Positions 49,374 through 63,444 are shown, counted from the stretch's first letter. The stretch is DNA of 64,000 bases from Siphlonurus alternatus (GCA_949825025.1 OX463783.1:17457628-17521627), one strand, 5' to 3'. Program-made: numbers and translations. Notes: a model not told the origin generated them from the letters alone.

Positions 49374-49441
49374 GCACTCCAGTTGAAGTTGGAATTACTA
49401 TGTACGTTCTGAGTATCAGCTCCTTATCTGAAGTTAAAATG
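49374..49441 (+). CDS. Rdl: Rdl alternative exon 3, copy 1 (b-like, ends KM)
   Basis: A 68-nt cassette encoding (G)TPVEVGITMYVLSISSLSE then VKM. It supplies the beta-strand region just before loop D of the GABA-binding site. The acceptor is TTCCAG; the donor is ATG followed by GTACAC, a weak match to GTAAGT. It takes one base from exon 2 to complete Gly and ends in phase 0, which joins cleanly to exon 4. The SLSEVKM form resembles the Drosophila b-type exon. It is one of three tandem copies, only one of which can be used per transcript if the frame is to be kept. Confidence 0.93.
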
Positions 49442-51086
49442 GTACACAAACTTCCATCTAGGAAATAATATAAATAATACGCTTTTGTAGTGTGAAATAT
49501 TTTTTTTTAATTATAATTTTTTTATATACATATAAATAACACCTTTTAGATTTTAGCAAATTAACTTGCATGATACAATTTTATATTTTCATCCCATTTT
49601 TTTTTTTTAATTGCAATATATTATTTTTATTAAAAAAAAACAGCATGATTTTGTTTTAAATAAAAATAATCAGGTTTTATTATGCTTTTATAAAATAAAT
49701 ACTTCATATCTTGGGGAACGGCTTATATGACAGCTGTTTTTAATCAAAAATATATTTGTACAAAAATAATACAACCCCCAAGTATATTTTTATATATATC
49801 TTAACCACCTACCCCCCTCATTTTTGTTTTTCAAAAAGGAAAATATAAAAAAAAAAAACATTTAGGATAAAACACGATGAATGGTTTAATGAAAATATTC
49901 TGAATTTCAGGTACATTGCATTTTTAGAAATTTTATGATATTTTTAACAACAACAACAAAATTTTTTTTTTTTTAAATAAATTATTCTCTTTGATTTTTG
50001 TATAATATCATAATATTTCTTTTTCTTCAAAACATACATATTCACGCATATTTTCTCATTTTACACTACCATTATGTCATGATTGATTAAAAATCTTTTA
50101 AAAATTCAAATTAGTTCTTCATAATTAGAAATTTTCATATTACTTGAAATTGTCATTAATCATAAACCATAGGGTTCAAAATTTCTTGTACGAGGAATTA
50201 AAAACAAACAAAGAAATTAAAATAAAATCATATCATTAAGCTTGCATGAATATAAAGGCTTTACATAATATAAAGCTCATCATCTGCCAAAAGTAGATAT
50301 TTTTTTTTTAATAACATACCTGGATAACTCGCCTTAATTATGTACAAAAACTTACATAAGTTCCTAGTGAATGATATCATCTATATTATCTATTTTTGCC
50401 AAATGACAAAAGATATTTTATATTTTCACGAATAGCGTTGTTGGCCACAAAGAAAAAATGTTTAATGGGAGAGTGGCTATATTATACATGTCCCTGCTTG
50501 TATATACTAAGGAAAGTTGTTAAGAATGACAACACTGCTAAATGAAAAGTAACTTTGCCACTTCATACTTCTATAGAGAAATAAGGAAATTTTCTTCTTG
50601 TGCCTCAATACACAGTATTCCAAATTTATATTAATGCCAAAGATAGTGACCATATATTTATATAACATTCTGATTCTGTTTCTATGTTATAATTATATAA
50701 CATAAATGATAAAAATTTATGTTTATAACAATATATAGGTAACATCTGAGTTAGAAAAATGAAATCTTAATTGTTGTCCATCATTATGATACAATTATTT
50801 TAATTTATTTAAAAAAAAATATACGTTGAAAATTTTGAAACAAAATTTAGTAAATAGAGATCGTATTTTATCACTCAAACTCATTATTTATATCATAAGA
50901 ATTTAATCAATCATATTTCCAACAAAAATTCTTTCTAGATACACAATCTACAGTAATTATATAACTATATAAAATAGTTATATAATTTATTTTCCAGAGT
51001 TCCGAGAAAAAAAAAGGTTGTATATAAAACAAAAATTTAAATGAATATTTTTTGTATTAGAATTTTGTTTTGCATGTGTGTTACAG
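49442..51086 (+). other. Intron between exon 3 copies 1 and 2
   Basis: 1.6 kb, A+T-rich. Shortly after the exon it keeps pieces of sequence (ACCTTTTAGATTTTAG near 49546) that recur after copy 2 (near 51264). This shows that flanking intron was duplicated along with the exon. Confidence 0.6.
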
Positions 51087-51154
51087 GCACACCAGTTGAA
51101 GTCGGAATTACTATGTATGTTCTCAGTATCAGCTCTCTATCTGAAGTGCAAATG
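51087..51154 (+). CDS. Rdl: Rdl alternative exon 3, copy 2 (b-like, ends QM)
   Basis: A 68-nt cassette encoding (G)TPVEVGITMYVLSISSLSE then VQM. It differs from copy 1 at eight bases; seven are silent and one changes Lys (AAA) to Gln (CAA) two residues before the exon 4 boundary. Acceptor TTACAG; donor ATG then GTACAC, the same weak donor as copy 1. The silent differences and intact splice sites indicate selection on the protein, so it is probably a used exon and not a decayed duplicate. Confidence 0.92.
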
Positions 51155-52055
51155 GTACACCCACTTCTATTTGTTTTATATTGATTGTTGTTGTGTAGTA
51201 TGGTGTTTATGTTTTTAGATAATAATTATTATATAAAAAATTATATATATACAAAAAAAAATATACCTTTTAGATTTTAGATTATTAATATTTATTTATT
51301 TTATTCAATAAAAAAACAACCTTGCTTGTAATTTTTATATTATTTTATCCCAAATATTATTTTATTTAAATAAATGTAATGTATTTTTATTTTTAAATAT
51401 GCATGACTTTATTATTATATATTATAAATAATAATTTAAATAATTATAAATAATTACCAATATACTTCAAAAACAAAAAAAGAATCTATTAAATATTATT
51501 TTATGGGATCAGCTTTTTATATTAAAATATAAGCTGAACAAAAAAATACTTTTCCCATTTTTTTTTAATTTATAAAAAAAAATATACCATCCACTCCTTT
51601 CTTCTTCTTTTTAATAATAGGTTAGGAATTTATAAACATTTCATCATTGAAGCTAATTATCATCACCAAATTTTAGGTTCAAGATTAATGCTTTTAATCA
51701 CTCTAGATATTACTGCTGAGCTGTTAACACCTCATCCTGTTGTGTTGTAAAATGACGTCACTTCACATTATTGCCATTGTATGAAAGTTCAAAGGTCACT
51801 ACATGATGATTTTTTTTATTGCAAACAAACAAATAAAAAAAAATTGATAGAATTCATTTGAAAAGTTCTTATATGAAAACAAAGATTCAAAAGTGGGGGA
51901 GGTCAAATATCTAAAAATGAACTTTTTAACTGCATTCTAGTGAGTATTGGAAAAATATAAAAAGGGAAATCATAAAATCTTTGCTTTGTTTTGTACTATT
52001 ATTTTGACCTGTTTCATAAATAAAAATCTATTTTATGTTTGTAAGAAATAGATCA

Positions 52056-52149
<94 letters not shown>

Positions 52150-52504
52150 AGATTTACTTTTTTTTTATACCGCTAACTTGAAGTGCCTTGTATAAAAATC
52201 ATCATCTAACTCATAAAAAAGGATATCACCTTTTGACATTTAACTTTGGATATACGCAGTCCTTTTTTCTTAATAAAAAAAACCCTTGCTTTATTTTTCT
52301 TTTCCTATAAACTTGATTTGATTAATTTATTAAAAAAAACATATATTACAAATTTCAATTACTTCTGTATACAATAATGACCTATGACCTTTCAAACCTT
52401 TTTTTTTTAATTAAAATTCTATTTCAGATTGATATTATTGTTATTTTTTTTTTAAATATATTTAACAATAATTATAACTGCATGTTTTAAACTAATTGTT
52501 GCAG
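51155..52504 (+). other. Intron between exon 3 copies 2 and 3
   Basis: 1.35 kb with TGACGTCA at 51753 and a CT tract (52060-52147). No other gene feature. Confidence 0.6.
52060..52147. repeat. CT microsatellite
   Basis: About 88 bp of CT, 360 bp upstream of exon 3 copy 3. Confidence 0.97.
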
Positions 52505-52572
52505 GGCCTCCAGTGGAAGTGGGAGTAACAATGTACGTCCTGAGTATAAGTTCAGTCTCAGAAGTTCTAATG
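52505..52572 (+). CDS. Rdl: Rdl alternative exon 3, copy 3 (a-like, ends LM)
   Basis: A 68-nt cassette encoding (G)PPVEVGVTMYVLSISSVSE then VLM, which matches the Drosophila a-type exon as I know it. It differs from copies 1 and 2 at Pro/Thr, Val/Ile, Val/Leu and Leu/Lys/Gln. The acceptor is TTGCAG; the donor is ATG then GTACAT. Same length and phases as the other two copies. In Drosophila the exon 3 choice, with a second alternative exon further on, tunes agonist sensitivity. Confidence 0.95.
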
Positions 52573-54238
52573 GTACATTGTTATTATTTATCTAATTGTT
52601 TGTTGTGTCCGTAAAGTAATATAATAAATAACAATAACACAATATTGGAGAATGCTATTAATATAATATATCACAACAATTCAAAATTATTAATCGATAT
52701 GTTTGTTAAAAAATATATAATATTACCAGTTTAAAACTTAAGTGAAGTAAAATAAGACATTCTATATCAATATCACACTATTACAAATCAAAGTATTATT
52801 ACCCTCTTCAAAATTACTATTTTTTTTTCTTGCACATAACTCTTCTTGTTCTAATAATTAGTTTTAAAATCGCCATCAAATTTCATTCTTGTAATTTAAA
52901 AAGTAAATAGAAGCTTATGAAATACCATACAAACCATTATATTCTTATGGCAAGTTTTTAGTTCAAATCTAAGTTAAATTATCTTTTTTTACATCTACGT
53001 CTCGTCCATTTAAATAGCATTATACATCATCAATGTTTTAATTTTTTCACTTGCTATAAGGCATTGAAATATTGTATGGTCATTAATATCGCACATTAAC
53101 GATAGCAAAACATACAATAAATGTAATTAATAATATAATTAAGTGCGTTCTTCAATATAAATTTTATAACTTTTGTAAAAACTGGTAGTATTTTTAACAA
53201 ACAAATCGATATTAAGTTTACTCTAGAAAAATTAATGATAATTCTTATTGATTTTAAAAATATATCTTAAAACAATATAGCAAAAAATACCGTAATTATA
53301 AAACGGTTTAATCAATAAGAAAATCATTAAAATAATCAAATAATCTAGAATTTACTTATAAAAAATTATATGCACAATGCTATTAATGAAAAATGGTAGT
53401 TTGAATAAAAAATAATTTTTAAATTAAATAATAAATTGAACATGTAATTATTACAATGTAATGAATTGTGCATATAATTTATTCATAAAATATACTGGCA
53501 TGTAAAAAAAAGCCTTAAGAAGTAAAATTAATTGCTACAAAAATCATGGGACATTAATGATAATGTAGCAGTTTTAAATAAAATAATTGTTATGTTTAAT
53601 AAATGTTGTATTTTTTTATGCTAATCATATTTATTTTATAATACATCATCTACTATAATTTTTATATAATTCCATATTTTTCTCATATAGCATTGAAGAT
53701 TGGAGTTATTATTATTATTTGTTTTAATTAACTAAAGGAACCACACAACGTTCCTAAATAATTAACCCCGCTCGGCCCAAAAACATACTCATTGTTGCTG
53801 CATGTTTTCTATTGTTGATATTAATATGGTGGAGATTCTGCTGGAAGTGTTGATTATTGTTGTTGATACATGTTGTTGCACCATTATGAATCACCCTCCC
53901 TATCCTTTCTAACCCATAAGTAATAGACCTAACCCTTATAATTAAAAATTACAGTAAAACCTTTTTTAATATTCTGAAGGCAAAATTTTTAGAAAAAAAA
54001 ATGTTTTATCATATCATCATGGTAGGCTACAAAAATTTAAATGTTCAATCTTAAATTAGTTGTAAAAATATTTAAAAGCGTGATACAAGAATTCGTAAAT
54101 TTTGCCCATAAAATATACATAATTACTATATAGGAAGTAGCAGTGAAAATAAGTCCAAAACTAGAACATGGCATCTAAAGTCAGTAGGGTAGTTTAGAAA
54201 ATCACACTTATTATATTTCATTTAAAGAGTCATCGTAG
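52573..54238 (+). other. Rdl intron 3, first part
   Basis: A+T-rich. I looked for a fourth exon 3 copy here and up to exon 4 and saw none. Confidence 0.5.
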
Positions 54239-54301
54239 AAGGTTCAATAACCAGTTCAATGGTGATGATTTGTTTCCATTGGACTGTGGCTACTGAACCT
54301 T
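54239..54301. repeat. Imperfect hairpin W
   Basis: AAGGTTCAATAACCAGTTCA and complement-like CCATTGGACTGTGGCTACTG form a 25-bp imperfect stem. Confidence 0.6.
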
Positions 54302-54459
54302 TTACAATGAATTATTATTCGATAAATTAGGCCCAAAAGCCACTGTCATTTAGACTTTTAATACTTTTTGGGCATTTTACGCCAAAGTTATTTCACATTC
54401 AAGAAATTTAAATTGTTGAACTGTATTTTCACCATTTTAGTAGACGTGATAAAAGTTAA

Positions 54460-54809
54460 GGGTAAGGTAACGCCACCAATGTTAAAAAAAAACCCTCACA
54501 CAAAAATTATGAAAAAAAATTAAAATGTTCTCCTCTACACCCCCTATCAGTATAGCTAAAATATCAGGTATACAAATTCGATCTAGTTTTTGAGTTATGA
54601 ATTTTTAAAGTTGACTACTTTAACATGGAGAAATGGAAATCCCATGTTAAATTAGTCAACTTTAAAAATTCATAACTCAAAAACTAGATCGAATTTGCAT
54701 ACCTGATATTTTAGCTACTGATAGGGGGTGTAGAGGAGAACATTTTAAATTTTTTTCAGAATTTTTGTGTGAGGGATTTTTTTTTAACATTGGTGGCGTT
54801 ACCTTACCC
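54460..54809. mobile_element. Foldback MITE, family A copy 2 (TTAA-flanked)
   Basis: Nearly identical to 310-656, with TTAA at 54456-54459 and 54810-54813. The close match between copies 54 kb apart, and between arms, suggests recent activity. Confidence 0.85.
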
Positions 54810-54813
54810 TTAA

Positions 54814-55809
54814 TATGGTAAAGAATTGACTTGTGTCATTTTCATGCTACCTTGATGATATATTAATTAACTCACAGGCTTCTTATAAAGCGAGTGCATA
54901 AAATGCAGTACTTAATTGAGTAGATAATTTTACTCTCTTTCTCTCTCTCTCTCTTAATATTATGAGCACTTTAAAGCCCTTGACTTTATTTTAAAATCCA
55001 GTATGCAAATTATTTAATGCATATAAAGAGAAATTTACTTCTGTATTATAAATTATAAAATAATGATAGTATAATTATGCTGTCATGTCGTATCTCGTAG
55101 TTGAAATTATTATAAAAAAATTAAATTTTACATTTTTTAATTTTTTTAAGGTAATAATCATATCTATGCTATTTTGTATTTCCCTAAATATGTAAATTTT
55201 ATCATAATTTTTATGCTACTATAATATTTTTACTATTCAAATTTTGCCTTCAAATACAAAAATAATACTTAAAAGCATAATTTATAACTATGCAAAGTGT
55301 TCCTTTTATAATCCCAAAAAAACTCCCTCCCCCACCCCAAAAAAAACCCAAACAAAATATAATAATACTGATAATATTTTGAAATGTATCCCTATGTATT
55401 TTTTTTTCTATCAGTGTGTGTTGATCGATGTTTAATTATTCTTACCATAATTATATTTATGAGGTAAAACTAAATAACAATTACAACCTCATACAATAAT
55501 GTCACTACAGGACGTGACAAAATGCCATTGTTGTAAAATCCCCCCTCTTTTTTTTTTAATTATTTTTATGTTATAATTTTATTATTTTTTTAAATTATAA
55601 TTTATGTTGGATGAGAATGATTGTACGAACGATGTGTTCTATATTATTAAATTGAAAATTTTAGTGGGTCAATATAATTATTATATGTGAGATACATTAA
55701 TATTTCATAGTGAGACGATGAGAATAATTTTTCAATTAATATCATTATCAAATTAGGAGAAAAATCAACACCCGTATATTTATGCTCAATAATAAAACTA
55801 GTAAAAACC
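54814..55809 (+). other. Rdl intron 3, gene-free part
   Basis: A+T-rich with a short CT tract at 54933-54954. No supported gene. Confidence 0.5.
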
Positions 55810-55888
55810 TACCTTACTTGTTTCGTTGAACTTTTTCCTCCACTTCGTCACGAAGTGGAGGAAAAAGTTCAACGAAACAAGTAAGGTA
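55810..55888. repeat. Perfect 39-bp inverted repeat with one-base centre
   Basis: TACCTTACTTGTTTCGTTGA begins an arm of 39 bp that returns exactly, separated by the single base at 55849. A 12-bp direct repeat, TAGTAAAAACCT, lies at 55799-55810 and 55921-55932, which may mark a target duplication of a slightly larger insertion. Confidence 0.85.
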
Positions 55889-56001
55889 TGTCTGAACCTC
55901 TGCTAACAAATTTTTTCACTTAGTAAAAACCTGTCAAACATTTGAACTTTATATCCTATGGCAATAATTTTTATGTTTTCCTCATAAAAAATTCACATAT
56001 C

Positions 56002-56333
56002 AATGGACAACATACATGAAAATTTTTTATTGCAGAAATGAATAGAGGGTACCAAATTATGCTACTCTGAATTTGTTCAGATTTTTTTGAGACCCGGAAT
56101 TATTTTTAAATAATTATTGAAAGTGCGGCCACGCCCCCTGGAGGCGTCAATAGGCGTCCAGTCTCTATCCTTTTTATTAAGAATTCAGAGGTGCCAACTG
56201 AAATCACACGACTTTCAATAATTATTTAAAAATAGTTCCGGGTCTCAAAAAAATCTGAAAAAATTCAGAGTAGCATAATTTGGTGCCCTCTATTCATTTC
56301 TGCAATAAATTTTTTTCATGTATGTTGTCCATT
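56002..56333. mobile_element. Foldback MITE, family B copy 4
   Basis: Ends AATGGACAACATACATGAA and complement CATGTATGTTGTCCATT. Closest to copy 3; both share the central GGCGTGGCC / GGCCACGCC segment, in opposite orientation. Confidence 0.8.
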
Positions 56334-56496
56334 GACTGAAGTGAGTTTTTAAGTAAAAGAATTGCAACTAGTGTAATGCTTAAAATATTTAATTCAATAT
56401 AAAACAGTATAATCAACCTGCATCAACCTTAACGCATATTTGGATAGAGGACCTCGAGTTAATTCTTGTCAATTATTTTCAATTTTTTTAACCTTG

Positions 56497-56646
56497 TAAA
56501 GCCGGTATTACAAGATACAATTTTTCCAACTATTGCATAAAATTTTTCCTTACAAGAAAACTTGAACTCCATTTGTTTGTGTGGAGATGAAATTTTCTTG
56601 CAAGGAAAAATTGTATGCAAAATTGTATCGTGTAATACAGGCTTAA
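56497..56646. mobile_element. Foldback MITE, family V
   Basis: GTAAAGCCGGTATTACAAGA on the left and, in complement, GTTAAGCCTGTATTACACGA on the right. Arms are about 65 bp. The open frame on the minus strand is palindrome-derived. Confidence 0.7.
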
Positions 56647-56663
56647 CATTGAATTGTACTGCA

Positions 56664-56749
56664 AAACTTTGTGACGTCATAGCCATACAAGCATTTAACG
56701 CGCAAGCATAGGGGAAGACGTTACATGACTATGACGTCACAGCGTATAT
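56664..56749. repeat. Short inverted repeat Y, copy 2
   Basis: TTTGTGACGTCATAGCCAT at the left and ATGACTATGACGTCACAGCG at the right; the right half matches the repeat at 10390-10485. Two TGACGTCA sites (56672, 56732). Confidence 0.55.
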
Positions 56750-58070
56750 TTTAAGGATGTTATTGCGTTAAAAATCTTAAAAAAATATAACTCGGTCTTT
56801 TTTCAAAGTATACAATAAAAAATCATGTAGATTGTTCATTCAGAATTTACTTTGGCAAGCATAATATGTTTGTTTAGCAGTAAAAAAAATAAAATTAATA
56901 ACAATAATTAACACAGCCTGAAATTCAAAAATGTAATTTTTTTTAACAACACTGTTGCATACTCTTTTAAAAAATCCATAGAAAAATATTTGCTATAGGA
57001 GCATTTTTTTTTTTTATCATAACTTGTTGTTCCAATAATGCTTGGTAAGCAGGATTTTTTTTTCTCGGGTGTTAAAATTGGTTGTGATGAGAGTTTGTCC
57101 GTTAGGTGCCACCACTTGAAGTGAACAAGCCACTTAGGGGTGCTAATCTACCCTCTCTATCATCCCCTTGAAAACTACTATAGCAGTCTGCGTCGTCTAA
57201 CATATAAAGCCATACTCAACACTACGTACTCAAAATATCAAAATATTGATTGTTTTAAGAGTATTTATTTTATAAAATAATAATCTGTAAATATTGAAGT
57301 AAATTATAACATTAAAAGTAAATAGTAATATAAAATGATTAAAAATAAATGCTTTATATTATAGTTCAATGAAAAGAATTAATACAATTATTATAAAGAA
57401 AAAAAAACTTTTTGAAGGTTAAAATTTCAATATGACCTTATTATAGTCCATCAAATTTGCATACCTAAATAACGTATTAAATTACGTAAATATAATAATT
57501 TAAATCATTAATTTAATGAATAAAATTACTTATCAAATGATTTATTTAAATATAAAGTTTTTTTTTTCAAATGTCAAATAATAAAAAATAATATAATTAA
57601 GCAAATTAATAATCATTGAAATGTCATATAAATATTATCAAGGTCTGCTGCATTTTATATAAAAAAAAATCATTGAAGAGTATAAAATTTTAATTATATT
57701 TAATTAAAAAAAAATTATAGTAAATAAATAGAGAGCTCTAATATATTATAAATAGTAAAATAATCAGCATACACAAAATAATACAATGAATAGTTACTAT
57801 AATTTATAAATGTCAGCTAAATTAAAATGTTAGCATACTAATTAATAATAAGGTTAATTTATCAATGTTTGACCTTAATAATCAAGTGGTTTAATTTTTT
57901 TCTAAAAAAAAAAAATAAAACGTGAGGTTAAAAACTACATAGATATAATGTACTTTTTATTACTATTTTGACCCGTATACAAACTATGTATAGCTGCTGC
58001 TATATTATATCACCTGACCAAGCCTGTTACTGCACTGCAGTGCCTTCTATAGCTGGACCCTAGCCAACCT
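56750..58070 (+). other. Rdl intron 3, gene-free part
   Basis: A+T-rich; a less A+T-rich stretch at 57080-57220 and another at 57970-58070 match no gene I know. Confidence 0.45.
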
Positions 58071-58076
58071 TTCTCT

Positions 58077-58114
<38 letters not shown>

Positions 58115-58130
58115 CTCTTCTCGTTCTCTC
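58071..58130. repeat. CT microsatellite
   Basis: About 60 bp of mostly CT with TTCTC interruptions, in Rdl intron 3. Confidence 0.9.
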
Positions 58131-60944
58131 AACTTCAGTAAAAATTTGCCAATCTCACATTTTTTGTTTCTCAAATAATTGAGACACATTTATTTTGCAA
58201 TTGTTGCAACCTTAATAAAAAGAAAGAACAAAATACTATCGGTGCAGGTGAAATATACAATATTTAGAATTTGAAGCTTTCTTCCGTTTTGATATAAAAA
58301 GCGTGACTGTAGAGTAATTTGTAAGGTGTACATGCGATAATTTTATTTATTTATATTCCCTAAAAGAATAATAGTTGGCACCTAATTATTTTAGTTGCAT
58401 GATTCACTTAAATTTTCTTAAAAATTTATTATAATATTTTTTATTATTTAGAAAAAAAAAACTTTAAAAGTTTAAGCGATTTTAAAAAGTTTTTTAACTA
58501 TATTTTTTATCTACTTATTTTCAGCATTGCTCAAAATTAAAACAAAAATATATTTTATAAAAATTTTCTCTATTTCTCTACAGACCAAAAAATTAATATA
58601 TGTTTTCGTATTTTTTTTTTTTTTTTTTAAGAAATGAATTTTTATCAATTTTTTTCTATAGAGCCTCAAATCCCTTTACAGAATGAGGGGGGTGGAAGGC
58701 AATTGAAAAAGATAATTATATCTACACATATTTTTTTTATATATTTAAAAATAATATTGAAGTATACATTTGGTTCCTTAAAAAATTAATTAGCAAATTC
58801 TTATCTCGCATGTGTCTCACAGTATTATAAATAAATCACATTTCGATTTAAAAAAAAAAACTTATAATAATTAGATATTTTTCATGAATTTTATTTATTT
58901 CTGTAACAGGAATATAATATTCATCATGTACAATGATTATTGTAATTTATTAATCAAAATCTGTTTTCAGGATTCTTTTTTCCCTTCTTTTTCTGTTATA
59001 TCTTCAATATTTCTAATAAACTTCAATATTGGAAAAATTGCCAATATAAAAAAAGTTATAAATTGATTGTAAACTAAAAAAAAAAAAAAATTGCAAATAT
59101 TTTCTGTTACAGAAATATAATAAAGTTTATTTTTATTGCTTTTCTTAAACAATTTTGATTTATAGAACCCACTCTACACACATATTTTAAGTGTTGAAAA
59201 AGTATCAAAAGCAATAAAAAAATCAAATCAATAAGAAAAAGAATATTTTAAATAAAATACTTAGTTTTTTTTTATATTATTACATGCACGTTGTGTTGTG
59301 TGTTATGTGTTTTTTATTATTGTTGCATGATTTTTCTTGGAATGTAATGTATTTGAATATTAAATATCGCTTTGTAAATGTGCTATATATTTGTAGTTTA
59401 TTGTAAAAATTATTATTATGTATACATTTATATTTTTTTCTTATTTCCCATTTAACACTTACAGCAAAACTATTTCTCTAAGTTAAATATAAATCTAAAA
59501 GTAAACTAGGTTAATATGCACTCATAATATATTTATTTACACACAAACATAATAAAACACATTAAGTTACACAGTAATATACAGTTATAAGAAAATATAA
59601 TAATATTACTTTTATAATACGTTGTATACAAAAATAACTTCACTTTTTCATACAAATTATACAATAAGTGTAGTAAAAATGTTGCGTCGGTTGAATTTGA
59701 CTGTATTTAATCTTGAAAAAAATAATTAATAAATTCAATTCAAAACTATGTCAAAGAAATATTTCCATTAAAACACAAATAAAACCTTATCAATGTGTAA
59801 AATAAATTAACATATACTTCAAGTTGTCAAAATAACTTAACTCAAATGTTTTTTTATAATACTTAATTCATAAAAATATTTTATATTTTGTTAATATGCA
59901 AATTAATTTTTTAATAAATAAAAAAAATCATATATTTTTAACACGCAAAAATGCATAAAAATTTTCTTACACGAACATAATGTATAATAAAACTTCTGTT
60001 AGAATTTTTTAATGTATTATCATGGTTAAAAAAAAAGTAGTAAAAGATCCATGATATAGATTATAAATATTGTGAACGATTATCAGTAAAAAAAAATCAT
60101 CGATTTTATTCAATATTATTCTTAACAACATGCACATTATACACTAAATAAAAAACATGACATAAAATATACATTTTTTGTCATTACATGACCTGCATGC
60201 AACCTAATACCTTGCGTGTTGTATATTTTCTCTCTATATATCTTTGCATGTACTTATATATCAATATTTTTATGTATTATTAAAAAAAAAGAAAAAAGAT
60301 TTGACTACATTATCATAGAGATTTTTTTTCATCTTATTATGAAATTATAATTAAAAATTATTATACTATTAAGTTAATTAAAAATTTGATATCCTAATTA
60401 ATCTCTATATAAAAATTAAATTCTTTTTTTCTTTTAACTGTTGTATACTCTGCTTTACATAATTTTATGTAGTTTGAAAAAAAGAAATAATATTAAAATG
60501 TAATTGTTATTAGATTATTTTGAATGTTGTTTCTTTTAAATAATCAATTCTGATGCATAATATCAAATTTTATATTTAATTTTGCTCTTTCATTATCATA
60601 TAGAAATAGAATATTATTAAAATATTTAAATACAGTTAGAAAATATATATATTTTTTTTACTCAAAGAATTAATTGTGTTTTAGCATATTTAATTCTTAT
60701 ACTTATTTCTAAATCAATAATATGATAATTATATTATTAAAAACTTTGGGTTAATATTTATGTGACTGTATTTAAAAAAACAATTCATTAGTCAATTTAG
60801 CAACTGTACATATTTAATATCATCCATCATTCTTGTTTGCTAAATAATTTTTATATAAATTTTTGCATTATATTATTATTAGAAAAATAATACAAAAATC
60901 CATAATTTCATTTTCTAATATTTGTTTATTTTGTTTATTTCTAG
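58131..60944 (+). other. Rdl intron 3, last part
   Basis: Very A+T-rich with many T runs, ending in the TTTCTAG acceptor of exon 4. No gene seen. Confidence 0.5.
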
Positions 60945-62020
<1,076 letters not shown>

Positions 62021-62418
62021 TGAGGTCGAGCGTGGCGCAGTGCATTGACCGGTTCTCGTTAGATCACCGAAGTCAGGCTACGTCGAGCGTGGTTAGTACT
62101 TGGATGGGTGACCGTTTCAAGTAAAAAATACGTTGCTCCCTCCCTGGGGTAAATTCATCTCGCTTTCCACCCAGTGCAGTGATGCACTTGTGTGTGGTTC
62201 CTCAGGCTTTGGACATCGCTTTGGTCCATTGAGAAAAAGTAGAGGTGTCCGTCCTGACTGAGGTTTTCCACGGTTCCCTCAGTCTCACCTCAGCGAATGC
62301 TGGGACGCGTAAGCATGCAGGCCGTGGCCACTATCCGTTCCCTACCTTATCCCTACCCAGTACCCCGCCGCGAGCTGGAAGCTCTTAGGGGTGTATCCTT
62401 GTAAAAAAAAAAAAAAAA
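62021..62418 (+). mobile_element. 5S-rRNA-derived SINE, copy 2 with A tail
   Basis: Same 5S head as 42450-42812 (GGTTCTCGTTAGATCACCGA, GGTTAGTACTTGGATGGGTG) and the same body, ending GTATCCTTGT and then 16 A's. It retains a segment (about 62221-62245, TTGGTCCATTGAGAAAAAGT) missing from copy 1. A clear target duplication was not found. Confidence 0.88.
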
Positions 62419-63444
62419 TTACTCATTACATAAAAAAATCAATTAACTACACTACCTACATACAATAGGAATAAAAAATGATTAAAACAATAATATTGAT
62501 AATTCGTATTTAGTAAAATAATATAGCGTGTTGTTTAAAAAGGTAAAAACAAAGTAAAAATATAATTTAATTGCATGAGAAGTTCAGTATCATACATGAG
62601 AAAAGATATCAAAATACATTTTAATGTATTCTTTTTTGTAGATTTCATATTAATTATACGCATAAATCAATCAACTGACCAAGGTTTTGGTATATATTTC
62701 AATCCTTCAAAATTTATACATTAAATAACATTAAATTTAATACATTTAATTTGAATATCAAATTTGATATTGATTAAGTCTAAAAATAACTTTAAAAAAA
62801 GGATGTTGACATCATTCATAAAAAAAGTCACATTTTTTATTAACAAAAAAAGAATTGCGCATCCACTTGTAAAAAAAAAACTTGCCTTAAGCATGTAAAT
62901 TTTATATTATAAAGAATTTTTAAACATAGTATGACTTTTTTTTATATATAAGTAAGTGTTCTCATATACGTCATTTCTGCGTCATACTGACGTCATAAAT
63001 AGTTACAGAGAAAAGAGAGAGAAGGAGAGAGAGTACATATTTCACAGTATGCTGTCACAATTCGTTTGATTACGTAGCTAACTGAGTGAAAAATTAACAT
63101 GAACTCTTCGTAATAAATTGCAAGATAATTTTTTTATTAAAAAAGGTAATATAAGAAAATTTAATTTTAAAAAAATATTCTATTTTTAGAATCTGACGTC
63201 ATTGCTCGTTAGCTTTTTATTAATTTTTTTTTAAATGTTTTAACTGAATATTACCATCGTAAACAACATTTTACTCAATTAAAGTGAAAATGTTTATGTT
63301 ACTGAACCTCCAGAAATATATGCAACGTCTCTTACAAATATATACCTAAAGAAACTTTAATGTCTGCAAATATAAAAATTAATATATATATTTTAATTAC
63401 ATTACACGTGAAATAAACAACTTAATGGCAGTGAAGGAAGGTAA
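62419..63444 (+). other. Rdl intron 4, gene-free part
   Basis: A+T-rich; TGACGTCA at 62988 is followed within 20 bp by a GA-rich segment (63010-63034), and another lies at 63194. Confidence 0.5.

Noticed and set aside
52573..60944. A fourth exon 3 cassette
   Set aside because: I scanned for the VTMYVLSISS coding pattern in this intron and in 43785-49373 and saw none.
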